Position numbers and translations under genes: made by a program | Notes under the pieces: generated by a model | Seen by the model: only the letters and a program-made list of their open reading frames with translations | Told to the model about the DNA's origin: nothing | Database searches by the model: none | Part shown: positions 1 to 10,767 of the stretch, one piece after another | How the letters are laid out: every line of letters begins with the position of its first letter | Numbering within the stretch: position 1 is the stretch's first letter | Assembly (NCBI GenBank): GCA_004369085.1 | Contig: ML210152.1 | Coordinates: forward strand, 119,968 to 183,967 | DNA: 64,000 bases | Reading direction: 5' to 3' | Source: Coprinopsis marcescibilis | Taxonomy: Eukaryota; Basidiomycota; Agaricomycetes; Agaricales; Psathyrellaceae

Positions 1-2
1 AC

Positions 3-1379
3 GACCAAGCCTCGATCTCAAGTAACCCATACTCGGGAATCGATGAGCCGTTAAGCAGCCTAACACTGCCCCTTGCTTCGACATCCTCGAATCCCCTACC
101 TGCACCTGTTACACTTCCTTCTATTATCATCACCCCCGCAGATGCGGCCCCAAGTATCGATCTAGAGGACGAACCTTTGTCGTATTTGAAACAACTCCCG
201 TACTCCGACCTGCAAGACAAGGAACCAAGCCAGCAACTGCCTGTTCGCTACCGGTTATCAATCGAAACACTGCCCGTCACTCCCAACCTACCTCACATCT
301 CCGTAGAAGAAAGTCATCCGGTTCCTGACTACCAGCCACCTCTACCTGTTCACGGGATTGCACGGATATCCCAAGATATTCAATCGCCTTCCTCAACCGT
401 AAACGACGGAATTACCTTCCGCGACATGATAAATCTGAACAATCACCCCCCACCAGCGCATTGGCAACAACGGCCGCCACTTGCCCGACCACAATCTCTC
501 CTCTCAGAGGACGATAGGAACGGAGTCATCGTTCCTGGACTCTGGGGAGAGATCATGGAGAACAGGCTGATGAGATCGTTCCGTCTGAACTTGTTCTACG
601 ACTCATTCGTCAAGTTGGGTGGATACGATCGAGGGGAGAACTACCTATTGTCGACCGATGATTCGTTTTGGGCGACTGTGAGGCGTAGGCAGAGGCTCGA
701 CGAGACGGGAGAGATACTGGATTACCAGAGTGACGTCTGGGAGAGTAACTCGAGGGAGTGGGCGAGGGTTCCGACGTTTTATGCATACGTTGAAGAGAAG
801 TTCTATCGGGACGGCAAGGTCAAATGGTTGATGGGCTTCTTGGTAATCTTGTATGGTGCTATCCATTTGCTAGGCTGGAATTTCAGCCTTGGTGGACTGA
901 TGCTTCCTCCTGTGCAAGGTTTAGTAGGCGATGCAGCGAGCTCGTCGGCATCATCTCAGTATCAATCTCTATCAACGTCAGCGTCAAGGAGTATGCTAGC
1001 TTCTTCTAGCGAAGTCTCTTCTACTTCCGCTGCTTCGACACCGTATCACCTCGCACAGCTCTGGATCTGGAGGGGGTCTGCTCTGTTGATAACGGCAGTT
1101 CCACCCGTGGCGGCGTTTGCTACCATCGCGCTATCTGGACAGGGGATTAATGATCTGGAGTATGAGAGGGCTGTTTCGTGGGGGATTTTGGAAGCGGCGG
1201 TTTGGCCGTTGATGGTACTCTATTTCCCAGCGAAGGTCGCGCTTGTGGTGTTGGCTGTGCTTCAGATGGTGGAGAGGATGAGATGGGCGATCGACAGTGC
1301 AGAGGCGGGGGTGGCGGGTGCTGTGTTTGAAGGTGTGAACGCTGCTTGGTGGACTAAATTTATTCCGCACTTTGCATGA
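3..1379 (+). CDS. Uncharacterised multi-pass membrane protein, 5'-truncated by window edge
   Basis: The reading frame is open from base 3 to a TGA at 1377-1379 with no in-frame ATG at its head, so the gene starts before the window and only its 3' part is seen. The N-terminal part visible is rich in Pro, Ser and acidic residues and probably disordered. A conserved-looking core follows (around GLWGEIMENRLMRSFRLN, near 537-590) and then three hydrophobic stretches. The first is near 830-890 (WLMGFLVILYGAIHLLGW), the second near 1060-1135 and the third near 1175-1275; a Ser-rich loop lies between the first and second. No catalytic motif is visible and I do not recognise the family. The single long exon with hydrophobic segments at the 3' end makes it a confident gene but of unknown function. 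Confidence 0.75.
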   Translation, partial: DQASISSNPYSGIDEPLSSLTLPLASTSSNPLPAPVTLPSIIITPADAAPSIDLEDEPLSYLKQLPYSDLQDKEPSQQLPVRYRLSIETLPVTPNLPHISVEESHPVPDYQPPLPVHGIARISQDIQSPSSTVNDGITFRDMINLNNHPPPAHWQQRPPLARPQSLLSEDDRNGVIVPGLWGEIMENRLMRSFRLNLFYDSFVKLGGYDRGENYLLSTDDSFWATVRRRQRLDETGEILDYQSDVWESNSREWARVPTFYAYVEEKFYRDGKVKWLMGFLVILYGAIHLLGWNFSLGGLMLPPVQGLVGDAASSSASSQYQSLSTSASRSMLASSSEVSSTSAASTPYHLAQLWIWRGSALLITAVPPVAAFATIALSGQGINDLEYERAVSWGILEAAVWPLMVLYFPAKVALVVLAVLQMVERMRWAIDSAEAGVAGAVFEGVNAAWWTKFIPHFA

Positions 1380-3014
1380 TGAATTCGAATTGGATGATTA
1401 TATCAAATGGTGTGTACGAAGTATGTATAGCTGTATTAATGTAGAGTAGTCGGTAATGTGTTGTAGTATCTAGTCGGTGTTTTCTTGTGTAAACTATCTA
1501 TCCCTCGCTTTCGAATGCTATCTAGAATCGTTGAACGTTGAGCATCAGCGCAGTTTGGAGATTGATAGGGGCATCATCTCATCATCTAATTTGTTGCCGC
1601 GTCTTTTCCTAGTTCCCACCTCGGTCGCTGAGAAATGTAGTCTGCGTTCCAGAAACTTGGATGAACCTTGACAAGAAATACCGATGCCAGCTGCTTAATG
1701 CTTCCCAGAACGTTGCAGACAGAAAAGAAACCGCAAAGCTCTGCCGCAGAACATGGTATGAGGGAACGTGGAGGGACTTCTGCTTGGAAGGGTGACAAGG
1801 AAGGCTTATCAGAACCATTCGCACTGAAGCTGCTGTCTGACCCACGACCAACGTTCAAGCTCATTGGCATGCTTCCGACAGAACAGGAGAAGGAATGCCA
1901 GTTCTACTTTTTACGGCTCTTGTTCGCACAACTTGCTGCAACCGACTCCAAGAAGATCCGATTCAGAGCACGAGGTGACATCAGAAGAATACAACAAGTA
2001 GGTAAGCTTGCGAGATAAGATTATTCTTTCGTTTCTTTTCTTGTACTTTTCTAACGGGGTTTGTGCGAGAGTTTGGCGTTACTTTCAAGCTCCATCCCTT
2101 CCTCTTGCTCGTAAGCGGTCTATTCTAGATCGTTCAACAATAGATCTTGAGGCTGGAGCTGTGCGTGTTCCCTCCAGGGCAGCCTGTTGGTATCCAACTG
2201 TGATAATTCATGATGATGGATCGATGGACGAGACTGCTGGCAGATCGAGAAAGGTTCTATGTCGAGCTTTAAACGCTTCTCATGCAATACCTCGTTGATT
2301 TTAATCACTCCGAACAATATGATTGACCACTTGTTGCCTTTCCTACAGACCTTTCCGGCCAGCTGAGGCCAGTCCAGCCGTTGCGCATTGCTCGCTTGCC
2401 AGCATGCACTCCCCGCACCGTCCGGGATCATTTATTGGTGACTTTTTGACGTGGGTTGGACCCGAGCGTTGGAATCGCTAGAAACGTGATCAGAGAGCAG
2501 GTATAAAGCGATGGACACGCCGGCAGAGAGAACAATAGAGGACCTCCCGCCAGCGCCAACGATTGTGGGGCAGCTATTGTTCTATTTTTGGCGACACGGT
2601 CTGTTTGCCCCACGAACTTTTGCCATTGTTCCCTTTTGCTATTATAACTCTGCAGGTACCCTGTGGGTCGACTTGCTTTTCCCTGTTGCTTCCTTTTCTT
2701 ATTTCTGTGACGACCTGTGCTTGTTTTAGCACAAACATTTGATTTCAAACACGTTGCATCGCCTAACCGCGGGTTGCCATTGCTTGTTCTTTATTTGGCC
2801 GATTAACCGCCTTCCGCCTCATTTCATTTCGGTTTCAGCTGGCGGCTGTGATATAATCTTCCCAGTGTGGATTCTCCTCCCATCCTTGGTTCCTCCTTCC
2901 TACGACCGGAACTGGTGTTCGTTCGTTTCTGCGCCTTGCCCTTAACCATTTCACGACGCCACCAACGCCTATTCCGTACACTCGCCTAATTCACGACTAC
3001 TAGCACCATCCACA
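1380..3014. other. Intergenic region, 1.6 kb
   Basis: No gene could be supported here. Open frames up to about 115 codons exist (for example 1668-2018) but they begin at non-ATG codons and show no recognisable motif. The last 250 bases before 3015 are pyrimidine-rich and probably contain the promoter and 5' leader of the next gene. Confidence 0.5.
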
Positions 3015-4715
3015 ATGTCACCCACCACAACGAGCCCAAAGCTCTACCCAGTTCCACCCCCAACTACCAACACCCTCCCCGCCTCCCAGCGAACCCGCCT
3101 TCAAAAGTCGTCTCGCAAGCTCGAGGCCGTTCTCGGGGCTACACCTTATGTCTTGGAGGTTGACGTCGCGCGCTCCAACGCGTTGTCATTTTTGGACTTT
3201 GACGTCACCAACAGCGACCAACAGTCGTACGCAAGACCCCCCATTACTCCCCGGACAAGAGCTCGCAGACGTCGCGGGCAGGTCTTCGGGCCTTCCTCCT
3301 CTTCCTGCTCCGATGAGTCGAGTTCGTGCTCAAGCTCGGGCTCGGACGATGAGACCGTTGTCGAGGATGATAGAAAGTCGGATGCTGGAAGCTTCATCTT
3401 TGTCAACCCAAGCACCCCCTACGGCAGGTATCAACCGCATTCTTTGCCCGATGCCGTGTCCCCGACAAGGACCCACTCCAGGAGCAAGTCCGAGGCTGTA
3501 CCAAAATCCAAATCCAAGTCCAAGACTCTCCCCGCTCCTCCTCTTACCAGCCGTGTCGCGCCCATCCATGTAGATCTCCCTCTGCCGGGTTCGGGCAAGT
3601 CTTCCAAGAAGAGCGGACCCCAGCCTTTGGCTCAGCCAGTTCTGCTTCGATTGCGTGCACTCCCACCACGACCTACACACCAAAAATCATCCTCTGTTTC
3701 TACCCTCAACAGCATTTCCGGTGAACAGCCCAGGACTCCTCTGTCCGCCGCTTTCAATCCCCAACCCAAAACCGAGGCACAGGAGAAGGAGATCCGACGG
3801 AAGAAGCTGGCCAAGCTGGCGAGGACATTGGGCGAGAACGTTCCCCCTGAGTTGGTCTTTGGTTCCCCGGTCACGGACAATGCTACCAACAAGGGTCGCC
3901 GACCCTCCATCTCGCGACCCAAGCGAACTGGACCCACCAAACCATCCCTTGCAGCGCATGTCAAGGCTATCTCTGTGTCTGCACCCACAACCGCTTCGAT
4001 CTCGCCAGCTGATGCCGCCCCAGCCAAGAAGTTCAAGCGTGCTCATCGCCCACGGAGTTTGAGCGTTCCAGCAGTTGCTTTCCCACCCAAGATCGACGTC
4101 GAGGTCGAAGTCGAGCAGGCGGAGGACGATGAAATCTCACCGATGGTCTTCACCACCCCAGCCACTCCTATTGTTGACAGATACGAGCCAGTCCACATCT
4201 CGCCTGTGCAAACTGAGCCCAAGGCACCCTTGCCCGCATCCACCTCGTACTATTCCTCCAACGCCAAAGCCACTTCAACCGCCCCGTACACCAGGAGGAT
4301 CGCCAACTCTCTCGAATCACCGAGGGGTCGGGTAGCATTTGAAGGGTTGGTAGCGCTGCCTCATGCGTCCCGAAGTGCGAGTGCTCTCGGAAACTACTCG
4401 TCGCGATCTACCTCTGCCACTCACCTCGCCCTCCCCTACTCACCTTCGGGACGCGGAGCTGCTTCCCTGGACATTGAGCGACCTCAGGGTAATCTGCCAT
4501 TCACTCATGCGCACTCTGCTTCGGTTCACGCCAACTATGGACGTAGCCCGATGGATTATGTGTATGGTGGCAAGACTGGTGGAGCCAAATCTGCTTCAGC
4601 AGCTGTTGAGAGCGAAGATTTGCATCGTCGAAAGGAGAGGGAGTGGAGTGGCGAGTGGAATGTTAGCGACATGGGGGATGTTGTGAGACGGTTGAGGGAG
4701 TTGAGGGGACGTTAA
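3015..4715 (+). CDS. Ser/Pro/Lys-rich hypothetical protein, single exon
   Basis: A 566-residue single-exon frame starts at an ATG preceded by CACA (good fungal context) and ends in TAA. The protein is mostly low-complexity: a Ser/Cys-rich acidic patch (about residues 95-125), SKSKSK runs (about 162-170), many SP/TP sites and basic KRPK-like clusters. A short ordered segment near the N-terminus (LEAVLGATPYVLEV) and a helical C-terminus (MGDVVRRLRELRGR) look like the conserved ends. The composition suggests a phosphorylated regulatory or scaffold protein, but this is inference; I recognise no named domain. The existence of the gene is well supported by length, start context and strong coding bias. 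Confidence 0.75.
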   Translation: MSPTTTSPKLYPVPPPTTNTLPASQRTRLQKSSRKLEAVLGATPYVLEVDVARSNALSFLDFDVTNSDQQSYARPPITPRTRARRRRGQVFGPSSSSCSDESSSCSSSGSDDETVVEDDRKSDAGSFIFVNPSTPYGRYQPHSLPDAVSPTRTHSRSKSEAVPKSKSKSKTLPAPPLTSRVAPIHVDLPLPGSGKSSKKSGPQPLAQPVLLRLRALPPRPTHQKSSSVSTLNSISGEQPRTPLSAAFNPQPKTEAQEKEIRRKKLAKLARTLGENVPPELVFGSPVTDNATNKGRRPSISRPKRTGPTKPSLAAHVKAISVSAPTTASISPADAAPAKKFKRAHRPRSLSVPAVAFPPKIDVEVEVEQAEDDEISPMVFTTPATPIVDRYEPVHISPVQTEPKAPLPASTSYYSSNAKATSTAPYTRRIANSLESPRGRVAFEGLVALPHASRSASALGNYSSRSTSATHLALPYSPSGRGAASLDIERPQGNLPFTHAHSASVHANYGRSPMDYVYGGKTGGAKSASAAVESEDLHRRKEREWSGEWNVSDMGDVVRRLRELRGR

Positions 4716-5482
4716 ATGTCCGTTAACGAAGTGTGTGGCTTTTTTATCATCATCATTTCTTTGTTTCTCTCTCTCTATGCGGCGAAAAACACAGAATGCC
4801 TTTATGACGACCTTTTTCTTTTGTTGGTGTGATTTCCTCTTATCTTTTTCTACGCGATTTATCACGAGTGACGTTCTTTATGACATGCAGAGATACCCCC
4901 TTTTCTTCTCTTCTTCACATCTTCATATGCATTGTACAATCTACTAGCATCCGTTTTGGTCCAGTATCATCATCATGACGACTCTAGGAAACCTTTTCTC
5001 CTCCGTCCATCCATTTATTTCTCATCAGCATACAATATGTACTAGTATCTTCCTGGGCCCGTTTTGGGATAGATCTACTTTTACTTTACTCTACGATCCT
5101 CCCTAATTGATTGAATTATCATACTGTTCAACGTTCAGGTGTCGTTATCTCTGCTTTATTACTATGATATGTTCCACTATGTTCGCCTATATATTAGAGC
5201 TCATTAATTGATGCAAATATGTTTGTCTGTGAACTCAAGATGTTGAGATGTTATCAGCGATGAGAGGTAGGGATCTTGGATTGCAAAGATAGTCGAGTCA
5301 GAGTTGGATTTGTGTGTCCGGCGGTCACGGAGACGCGTCGACCGCCATGTGGTACTAACGCGCCACAGCGAGTCATTGGCTCCGAGTCAGTAGACCATAA
5401 AATCGTGCAGGTTGCGACTTTTGAATTTCCTTCATCCATTCAAACATTCGCTACTCTATTGAAACGCTGCTGATAATCGAAA
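4716..5482. other. Intergenic region
   Basis: It holds the AT-rich 3' flank of the preceding gene and the upstream region of the ITPase gene. No supported gene or repeat was seen. Confidence 0.5.
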
Positions 5483-6432
5483 ATGTCCCCGAACCTCGGT
5501 GAGCAGCCAACCCCATCGCCATCATCGATCGTTTCGACGGGGCTGTTGACTCGGACACGATCACCCTGCGATTCTGAACAGTATTCGTAACTGGAAACGC
5601 CAACAAGCTCAAGGAGGTTAAAGCTATACTCTCGGCTGGCGGACAGCCTATCGAGATTGACTCGCAGGCTTTGGACAGTGCGTTTCACCTTCTTCCACTC
5701 GTGACTGTTTTTGCTGATACCGGTACTACCCCTGCGCGTGCAGTTCCTGAAATCCAGGGCACGACTGAAGAAGTGGCCAAGGATAAATGTCGGCGAGCTG
5801 CAGAAGCTGTGAGTTCCAAACTTGCCGGTTTTTTTTTTGTGCAGCCAGGCTGGGGGCTGCCGATAAAAATATGGCGGTTCGCCAGTCGAGTTGCTAACAC
5901 GAAGCTTGCCATAGATTGGGGGGCCATGTATCACGGAAGACACCGCACTCTCGTTTAGAGCCATGAACGGCCTTCCGGGACCTTACATCAAGCACTTCCT
6001 GGGGAGTCTGGGGCATGAGGGCCTCAACCGGATGCTAGCCGGCTTCGAGGACAAAGGGGCTTCCGCGATCTGTACTTTTGCGTATTCGGCTGGACCTGGT
6101 GAGGGTTCTCTTCGGTCTGAGGCGGGGTGTTGAGACTGACGTTTGCGATTTTGAATGGTGATCAAGGTACGGAGCCAATCGTGTTCGAAGGTCGGACAGA
6201 AGGTGCTCTTGTCCCCGCGCGAGGACCACCAGTTTTTGGCTGGGATGCCTGCTTTGAGCCTCTTGGATATGACTTGACGTGAGTCTGCCCATCGTCCTTC
6301 GCTTGTTACGTTACTTTGAGCTTACAGTTGTATAGGTATGCCGAGATACCTGCAGATGAGAAGAACAAGATCTCGCATCGTTACAAGGCCTTGGACAAGC
6401 TGAGGACTTTCCTGCAGTCTCGAGCTTCGTAA
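5483..6432 (+). CDS. HAM1: Inosine triphosphate pyrophosphatase (HAM1/ITPA family)
   Basis: Six exons reconstruct a 189-residue protein: 5483-5498, 5582-5677, 5744-5808, 5915-6098, 6167-6278 and 6336-6432. All introns are GT..AG and the phases close exactly. The family hydrolyses ITP, dITP and XTP to monophosphates and keeps deaminated purines out of nucleic acids; it is cytosolic and acts as a homodimer. Diagnostic motifs are [10 protein letters not shown] (the conserved N-terminal substrate loop), PEIQGTT, then ITEDTALSF (acidic metal-binding segment), [11 protein letters not shown], and near the C-terminus [11 protein letters not shown] followed by [11 protein letters not shown]. Length matches the usual 185-200 residues. 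The first exon is only 16 nt, so the start MSPNL is inferred from the splice phase and could be missed by automatic gene callers. Identification is very secure. Confidence 0.93.
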
Positions 6433-6604
6433 CGTTGCAAAGCCAAAGCCAAAGATGAGCATAAGCATTAGGATAGGATATAGAAGATATGGTATAAGTT
6501 TGTCATGGCGCGTGATTAATAGGTGAATATAGTTTGCCAAGTGTCGTTTGCCAAGTGTCGTTCGTCGTGAGGCCTGAACAAGGAAGGTATCATTGAGACT
6601 CGGA

Positions 6605-7488
6605 TTACAATTTCGCTGCGAATATCGTTTCTCTGGGCAGGGGCGAATATGATGAGCCCTGAGAGGGTCCGGCGACGGGTCTCTTGGATTCCTCGACGTT
6701 GCAGCCTGGTTTCTGCATTTTGTCCGGTGCGTTGACGAGCGAATGGACACCTGTCACGCAGAGTCTGTTGCCGTTCCACAGCTAACAACGGAGGTTAGCA
6801 TCATAAGATATGGCCCTGGAGCCGGATGGATCGGCGTACCTCTGTTCTGCAGGTCCTGACTCGACCCCGGATGATCATGGAGCTGTTGACGATTCGCAGT
6901 TTTGTTCCACTGGGGATGTAAATATGAGTTTGGATGCAGGAAAAAGCGCTGGGAGGAGATGACGTACAGAGGCGCAGCTTCGTTCCAGATGATGTTCATG
7001 GATTGGGATAGTCCTGTGCCATCCTTTCCGGTGTTGTAGCCAAGAGCGACGAGTGAAGAAACGGAGCAGCTATAACAAAATGTTGTTGAGATATCCAACA
7101 GACAAGGAACAAGACTTACTGGTCGATTAGATATGCTGCACAGGCTCCATGCAGAATCCCAAACAAATTGCACATATCTATCATCGTCTAAGAGTCAGCG
7201 CAAGCTGGGCGAACTGTAGACACCGTACGCACCTTCCGTCACCTCCACCTCGAACACAGTCTCAGCACTAGCCGGTCTGTCTTCATCCTTCCCATCCAAA
7301 TTCCACACGTTCACCTCGACCAGCTGGATGCTATGCCCGATTCTAGAGCTAAACCAATGCGGGGCATTAACAAAGTACTTGAACATCCCCCAGCAAAAGC
7401 GTTTGGTCTCATCCGAGGCGTTGCCTTTGGTGTTCGAGATGTCGACCTCTGGGATCTTGTCCGAGTAGTGTTGCGGGATATGCACCAT
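6605..7488 (-). CDS. Hotdog-fold thioesterase-like protein (copy A of four)
   Basis: Five exons (7488-7233, 7177-7120, 7069-6968, 6909-6840, 6781-6605) give about 220 residues. The start is the ATG at 7488; the frame upstream of it offers only GTG. The core GILHGACAAYLID, then SVSSLVALGYN and GTKLRIVN, matches acyl-CoA thioesterase 13-like hotdog proteins (HGG-type helix and an Asp in LxD). Such enzymes cleave acyl-CoA or related thioesters. Of the four paralogues here, only this copy keeps a His-Gly pair in the helix motif. Its C-terminus diverges: where paralogues have (V/I)WD....(I/V)ASG it reads LWNGNRLCVTG and then a polar tail, so the last exon could have drifted or be mis-spliced. It is divergently paired with the gene at 8092. 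Substrate unknown. Confidence 0.75.
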
Positions 7489-8091
7489 ATTGTACTGTAC
7501 AGAGGTGGGGGAGCAAGGAGGGATGTTGGACAAGCTCAAAGTTGGCACGACCCGAGTTTGCTTTTGAGTCCGCCACGTTAGATTTTCTTTGGTGGATCCA
7601 CAAGGAGATCGGGTGACGAGGCCAGATTTTCGATTTTCGCATTTCGCTTCCGAATGGCAATTCTATTGCCCGTCAGATATGCGAAGGCGATTTCACGCCA
7701 ATTATGCTCGGTCCCCATGTTACGTACGGAATTGAAGCACTGCGAGGAGGCTGTCGAGCGCACATACTGAGCTAGCCATAGTTCGCATCCTTGTGCTTTA
7801 TGAAACAGCAGCACATGGCGGTCGGGAAGATAACAGAGAAAGGCTCGACGCGTTAAAATGTGATATTTCAGGAAATGATGGGCCTGAGGTTATATTTAGA
7901 CCCTAGTCTTGGCGTATAACCTCCGGGTTCTGTGTATACCCGAATACCGACAGAGACAGCACCGGCGACTGGGATTCGATGATGAGCACAGTCGTGTTCA
8001 AAAACATGACCATGCATTCGTATTACTTGCCCTAGCCCTGTGACTTGTCGAATTCATTCCTCAATTAGAAGGACCATTGAATCACCAGGTC
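7489..8091. promoter_or_regulatory. Shared divergent upstream region of thioesterase-like copies A and B
   Basis: These 603 bases separate two oppositely oriented start codons, so the promoters of both genes must lie here. I saw no clear TATA box or operator. Confidence 0.4.
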
Positions 8092-8904
8092 ATGTCCTCC
8101 GCCGCCGCCACCGCCACTGCTGGATTCGAGCCAACGAATGCGGGGAAGCAGCCCAGCGGATTCCCTCCGCAGACGAAGCAGCAGCTAGAAGCGCACGTCT
8201 TCGTGGACACCCCGTTGGGTGCAGAGCTAGTCAGGCGTATCAAAGGCAACGCGCCGCAATCCATCAAAGCGCTTCCCGTGAAATGGCTAGCGGTCTTTAG
8301 GAACAGGGGGAATGCCTTTGCGCACAATGTTGCGGACAGGATGAGGGTTACGGATGTGGATGTTCTCCCCAGGGCGGATGATAAGGAGAAGATGGAGGGG
8401 AGAGTCGTGGTCGAGGTTGTTGTTGCGGACGGTGAGTTCGTTTATTGCCACATTATATTTCAGTAAATTGACTGGGTATGTGAAGAAATGTGCGATGCGG
8501 ATGGGGTTCTCAGCCAGGGTGCGCTCGTGTTTCTCGTGGACGAGTAAGTAGATTCGCCGCGTGCAGTGCTCATATGAAACTAAGCGCGGAATTCCAGGTG
8601 TTCGACTCTCTCGATGGTCGTCGCAAATGCCAATGAAGGCAGAATCTCACCGCCCGGTGTTTCGTGCAGCATAAACATCATGTTCCACGGGTCCGCAAGA
8701 AGGTGCGTATCCGAGTCCTTGCTGCTACATGATTATTGACTTTTGTTTCTCCATAGCGGCGCAACCCTCCGCATCATCAACCGGTCACTCGCGTCGGGCC
8801 ATGACGCGAACTCAGGGAGGAGCGAAGTATGGGATATCGCCAACCACAAAATGATAGCCAGTGGGACGCAACTGACGATGCCTCCTTCGAGGCCTGTCGT
8901 CTAA
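8092..8904 (+). CDS. Hotdog-fold thioesterase-like protein (copy B of four)
   Basis: Four exons (8092-8431, 8486-8543, 8598-8702, 8757-8904) give about 216 residues; the start is the first ATG (MSSAAATATAG). The first half carries the block IKGNAPQSIKALPVKW that is shared with the sister genes. The hotdog core follows: DADGVLSQGALVFLVDECS, then SCSINIMFHGSARSG, GATLRIINRS and SEVWDIANHKMIASGTQLT. Known acyl-CoA thioesterases of this type have HGG where this copy has SQG, so the helix motif is altered while the following Asp is kept. Exon 2 is 58 nt, exactly as in copies A, C and D. It is convergent with copy C (192 bases between stops). Function as a thioesterase is inferred from the fold; catalytic activity is uncertain. 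Confidence 0.8.
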
Positions 8905-9096
8905 GCTTTAGAGAGGCGCTCAATAGACTGGAGGATTCCATGCATTGACTAGAGCTGGATTAGAAACAAAGATTCGAGTGTAATTCGTTAATGCGAAACT
9001 TGATTTAGACTCTAGGATTAGTATTGCCTTTAGGCTAGTACCTAATATTATATACTCTTATATTTCCCTATTCAATTCTTACCTCCCCATCGGCGG

Positions 9097-9965
9097 TCAT
9101 AGTCTTGACCTCTGTGCCTGGTTCTGCACCCCAGAAGCAATGAGTTTGTGCTTATCATTATCCCATATCTTCCCAAATCATCAGCCCAACACAGCACGCG
9201 ACGAAGTTCGCAAACGTACCTCGCATCGGCAAGTGTCCAACGTCCCTCCAGCAGTAACCGACCTGCTAATTATGCGAAGCTTGGTACCAACGGGTGCAGA
9301 CGCGTGGAACATGATGTTTATGCTCTGCGACACGCCAATGATATTCGGTGCGCCCTGGAGGACGTTATGCACGAGCAATGCAATGGCCGACCCTCTGCAA
9401 GGAAAGCATCTGTGTCAGTATGTAACCGTACGAGGCTAACGTTCAGTTAACAATGATGCAGCGCCTAGCACTCACTCGTCGATTATCAGAGCCATGCATC
9501 CTTGACTCAAAATCCCATGCCCGTCGCACATTCCTAGACCAGCACTACACATCAGGCTCCATCCATTACAGTCGACCACAACGCCAACGCACCCGGAATA
9601 ACCTCCACCTCCGAAACCATCCTCACCTCCTTCTGCTCCGGGTCATCCACATGGCCCTGCACCTCCACCTCGGTCACCTTCAGCTCCGCGTCCGCCATGG
9701 CATGCCCGTAGTCCATGTCTTTGCTGCGGAAGAGGAAGTACCACTTGACTGCCCATTCTTTGGCGGAGCGGGGGGCGTTGCCTTTGATCGGCGTTAGCTC
9801 TTCGTCCGGGAGGGGGCTGGACATGAATCGGGACATGAAGTCGATGTGCGGGTCCAGTTCAGACGAGTTGCTCTGAGCGGGGGGCATGGTTGGACTTTTT
9901 GGTTGTGTTGCAAGTTTTGTTGTAGTGAAGCTGGACGAGATGGGTGTGCTGTCTTGGCTGTACAT
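9097..9965 (-). CDS. Hotdog-fold thioesterase-like protein (copy C of four)
   Basis: Four exons (9965-9593, 9533-9476, 9394-9220, 9168-9097) give about 225 residues from an ATG at 9965. The N-terminal extension is polar and then reads TPIKGNAPRSAKEWAVKW, a block shared with copies B and D. The core is GHGILSQGCMALIIDEGS, SQSINIMFHASAPVGTKLRI, and IWDNDKHKLIASGVQNQ at the C-terminus. The exon 2, 3 and 4 lengths (58, 175 and 72 nt) equal those of copy D, and the two proteins are the closest pair, pointing to an inverted duplication. As in copies B and D, the HGG motif of active acyl-CoA thioesterases is replaced (SQG). Role unknown. Confidence 0.8.
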
Positions 9966-10767
9966 GCAAAGAGAAAGGCGTGTATAGTGCCCCCCTGGCC
10001 GCTGATTTCCGTCTAGCCGAGAGAACGATGTCCCGGTAAGTTGGACTTGAACGAAGGCGTAGTGGTGGGAAGATGTGCGCAGTCACCCACCCTACCACAA
10101 GTGGTCAGTGGTTTCGCTATTTGCGCTGGGACACAAAGTGCTCGTCCCTAGAGGGGAGTCCTATAGTAGCTGGGGCCGTGGCGGATGATTCAAGAATATT
10201 GCATGGGGCTCGAGATTCGGACTCTGGGTTTTGCGGTGTGGACAGGGACCATCAATGTATGTATGCATTCGGTCGACTCGGATCGACGACTTGCATGTGA
10301 TTTTATCCTGACTTCCGATTAAATATGTGCTTCTTGAACCTCTTGAAGCGACAGAAGCTGATCGCAAGTACTTGAGTAATTACTTACGGCAATAGCGTGA
10401 ATGGATGCAGATGATGCTTGGAATCTAAGACAGGTACTACTCATAGGAAAGCACATTGGTACGATGTACAGAGACTCGAAAGATTAAAAGCGTGGATAAG
10501 AAAAGCCTGATAACTTCGAGTTAGCATGTCAATAAGCTACATCAATACGGATAGGGGCGAATGAATTGAACCGATCTGTGCTTAACCTTGACGTACAATT
10601 GCTGTACATAGTATGTACGTCCCGAGGCGGTCAACTGACGTCTACTATCGAACCATTCTTGCTGTCCTTCTTGGAACGTTGATAATGATAACCGGTGCCG
10701 GCTAGGTCTGTAGCTCTTTGTTTCTGACCACCAGGCCACGCCACTCAGCGCTCGATTCGCTCACGCC
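9966..10767. promoter_or_regulatory. Shared divergent upstream region of thioesterase-like copies C and D
   Basis: An 802-base interval lies between the two divergent ATGs. No gene is supported in it; short open frames have no motif. Confidence 0.4.

Noticed and set aside
1668..2018. A 116-codon open frame in the first large intergenic region
   Set aside because: It begins at a TTG and shows no recognisable motif; its length is not exceptional for this base composition.
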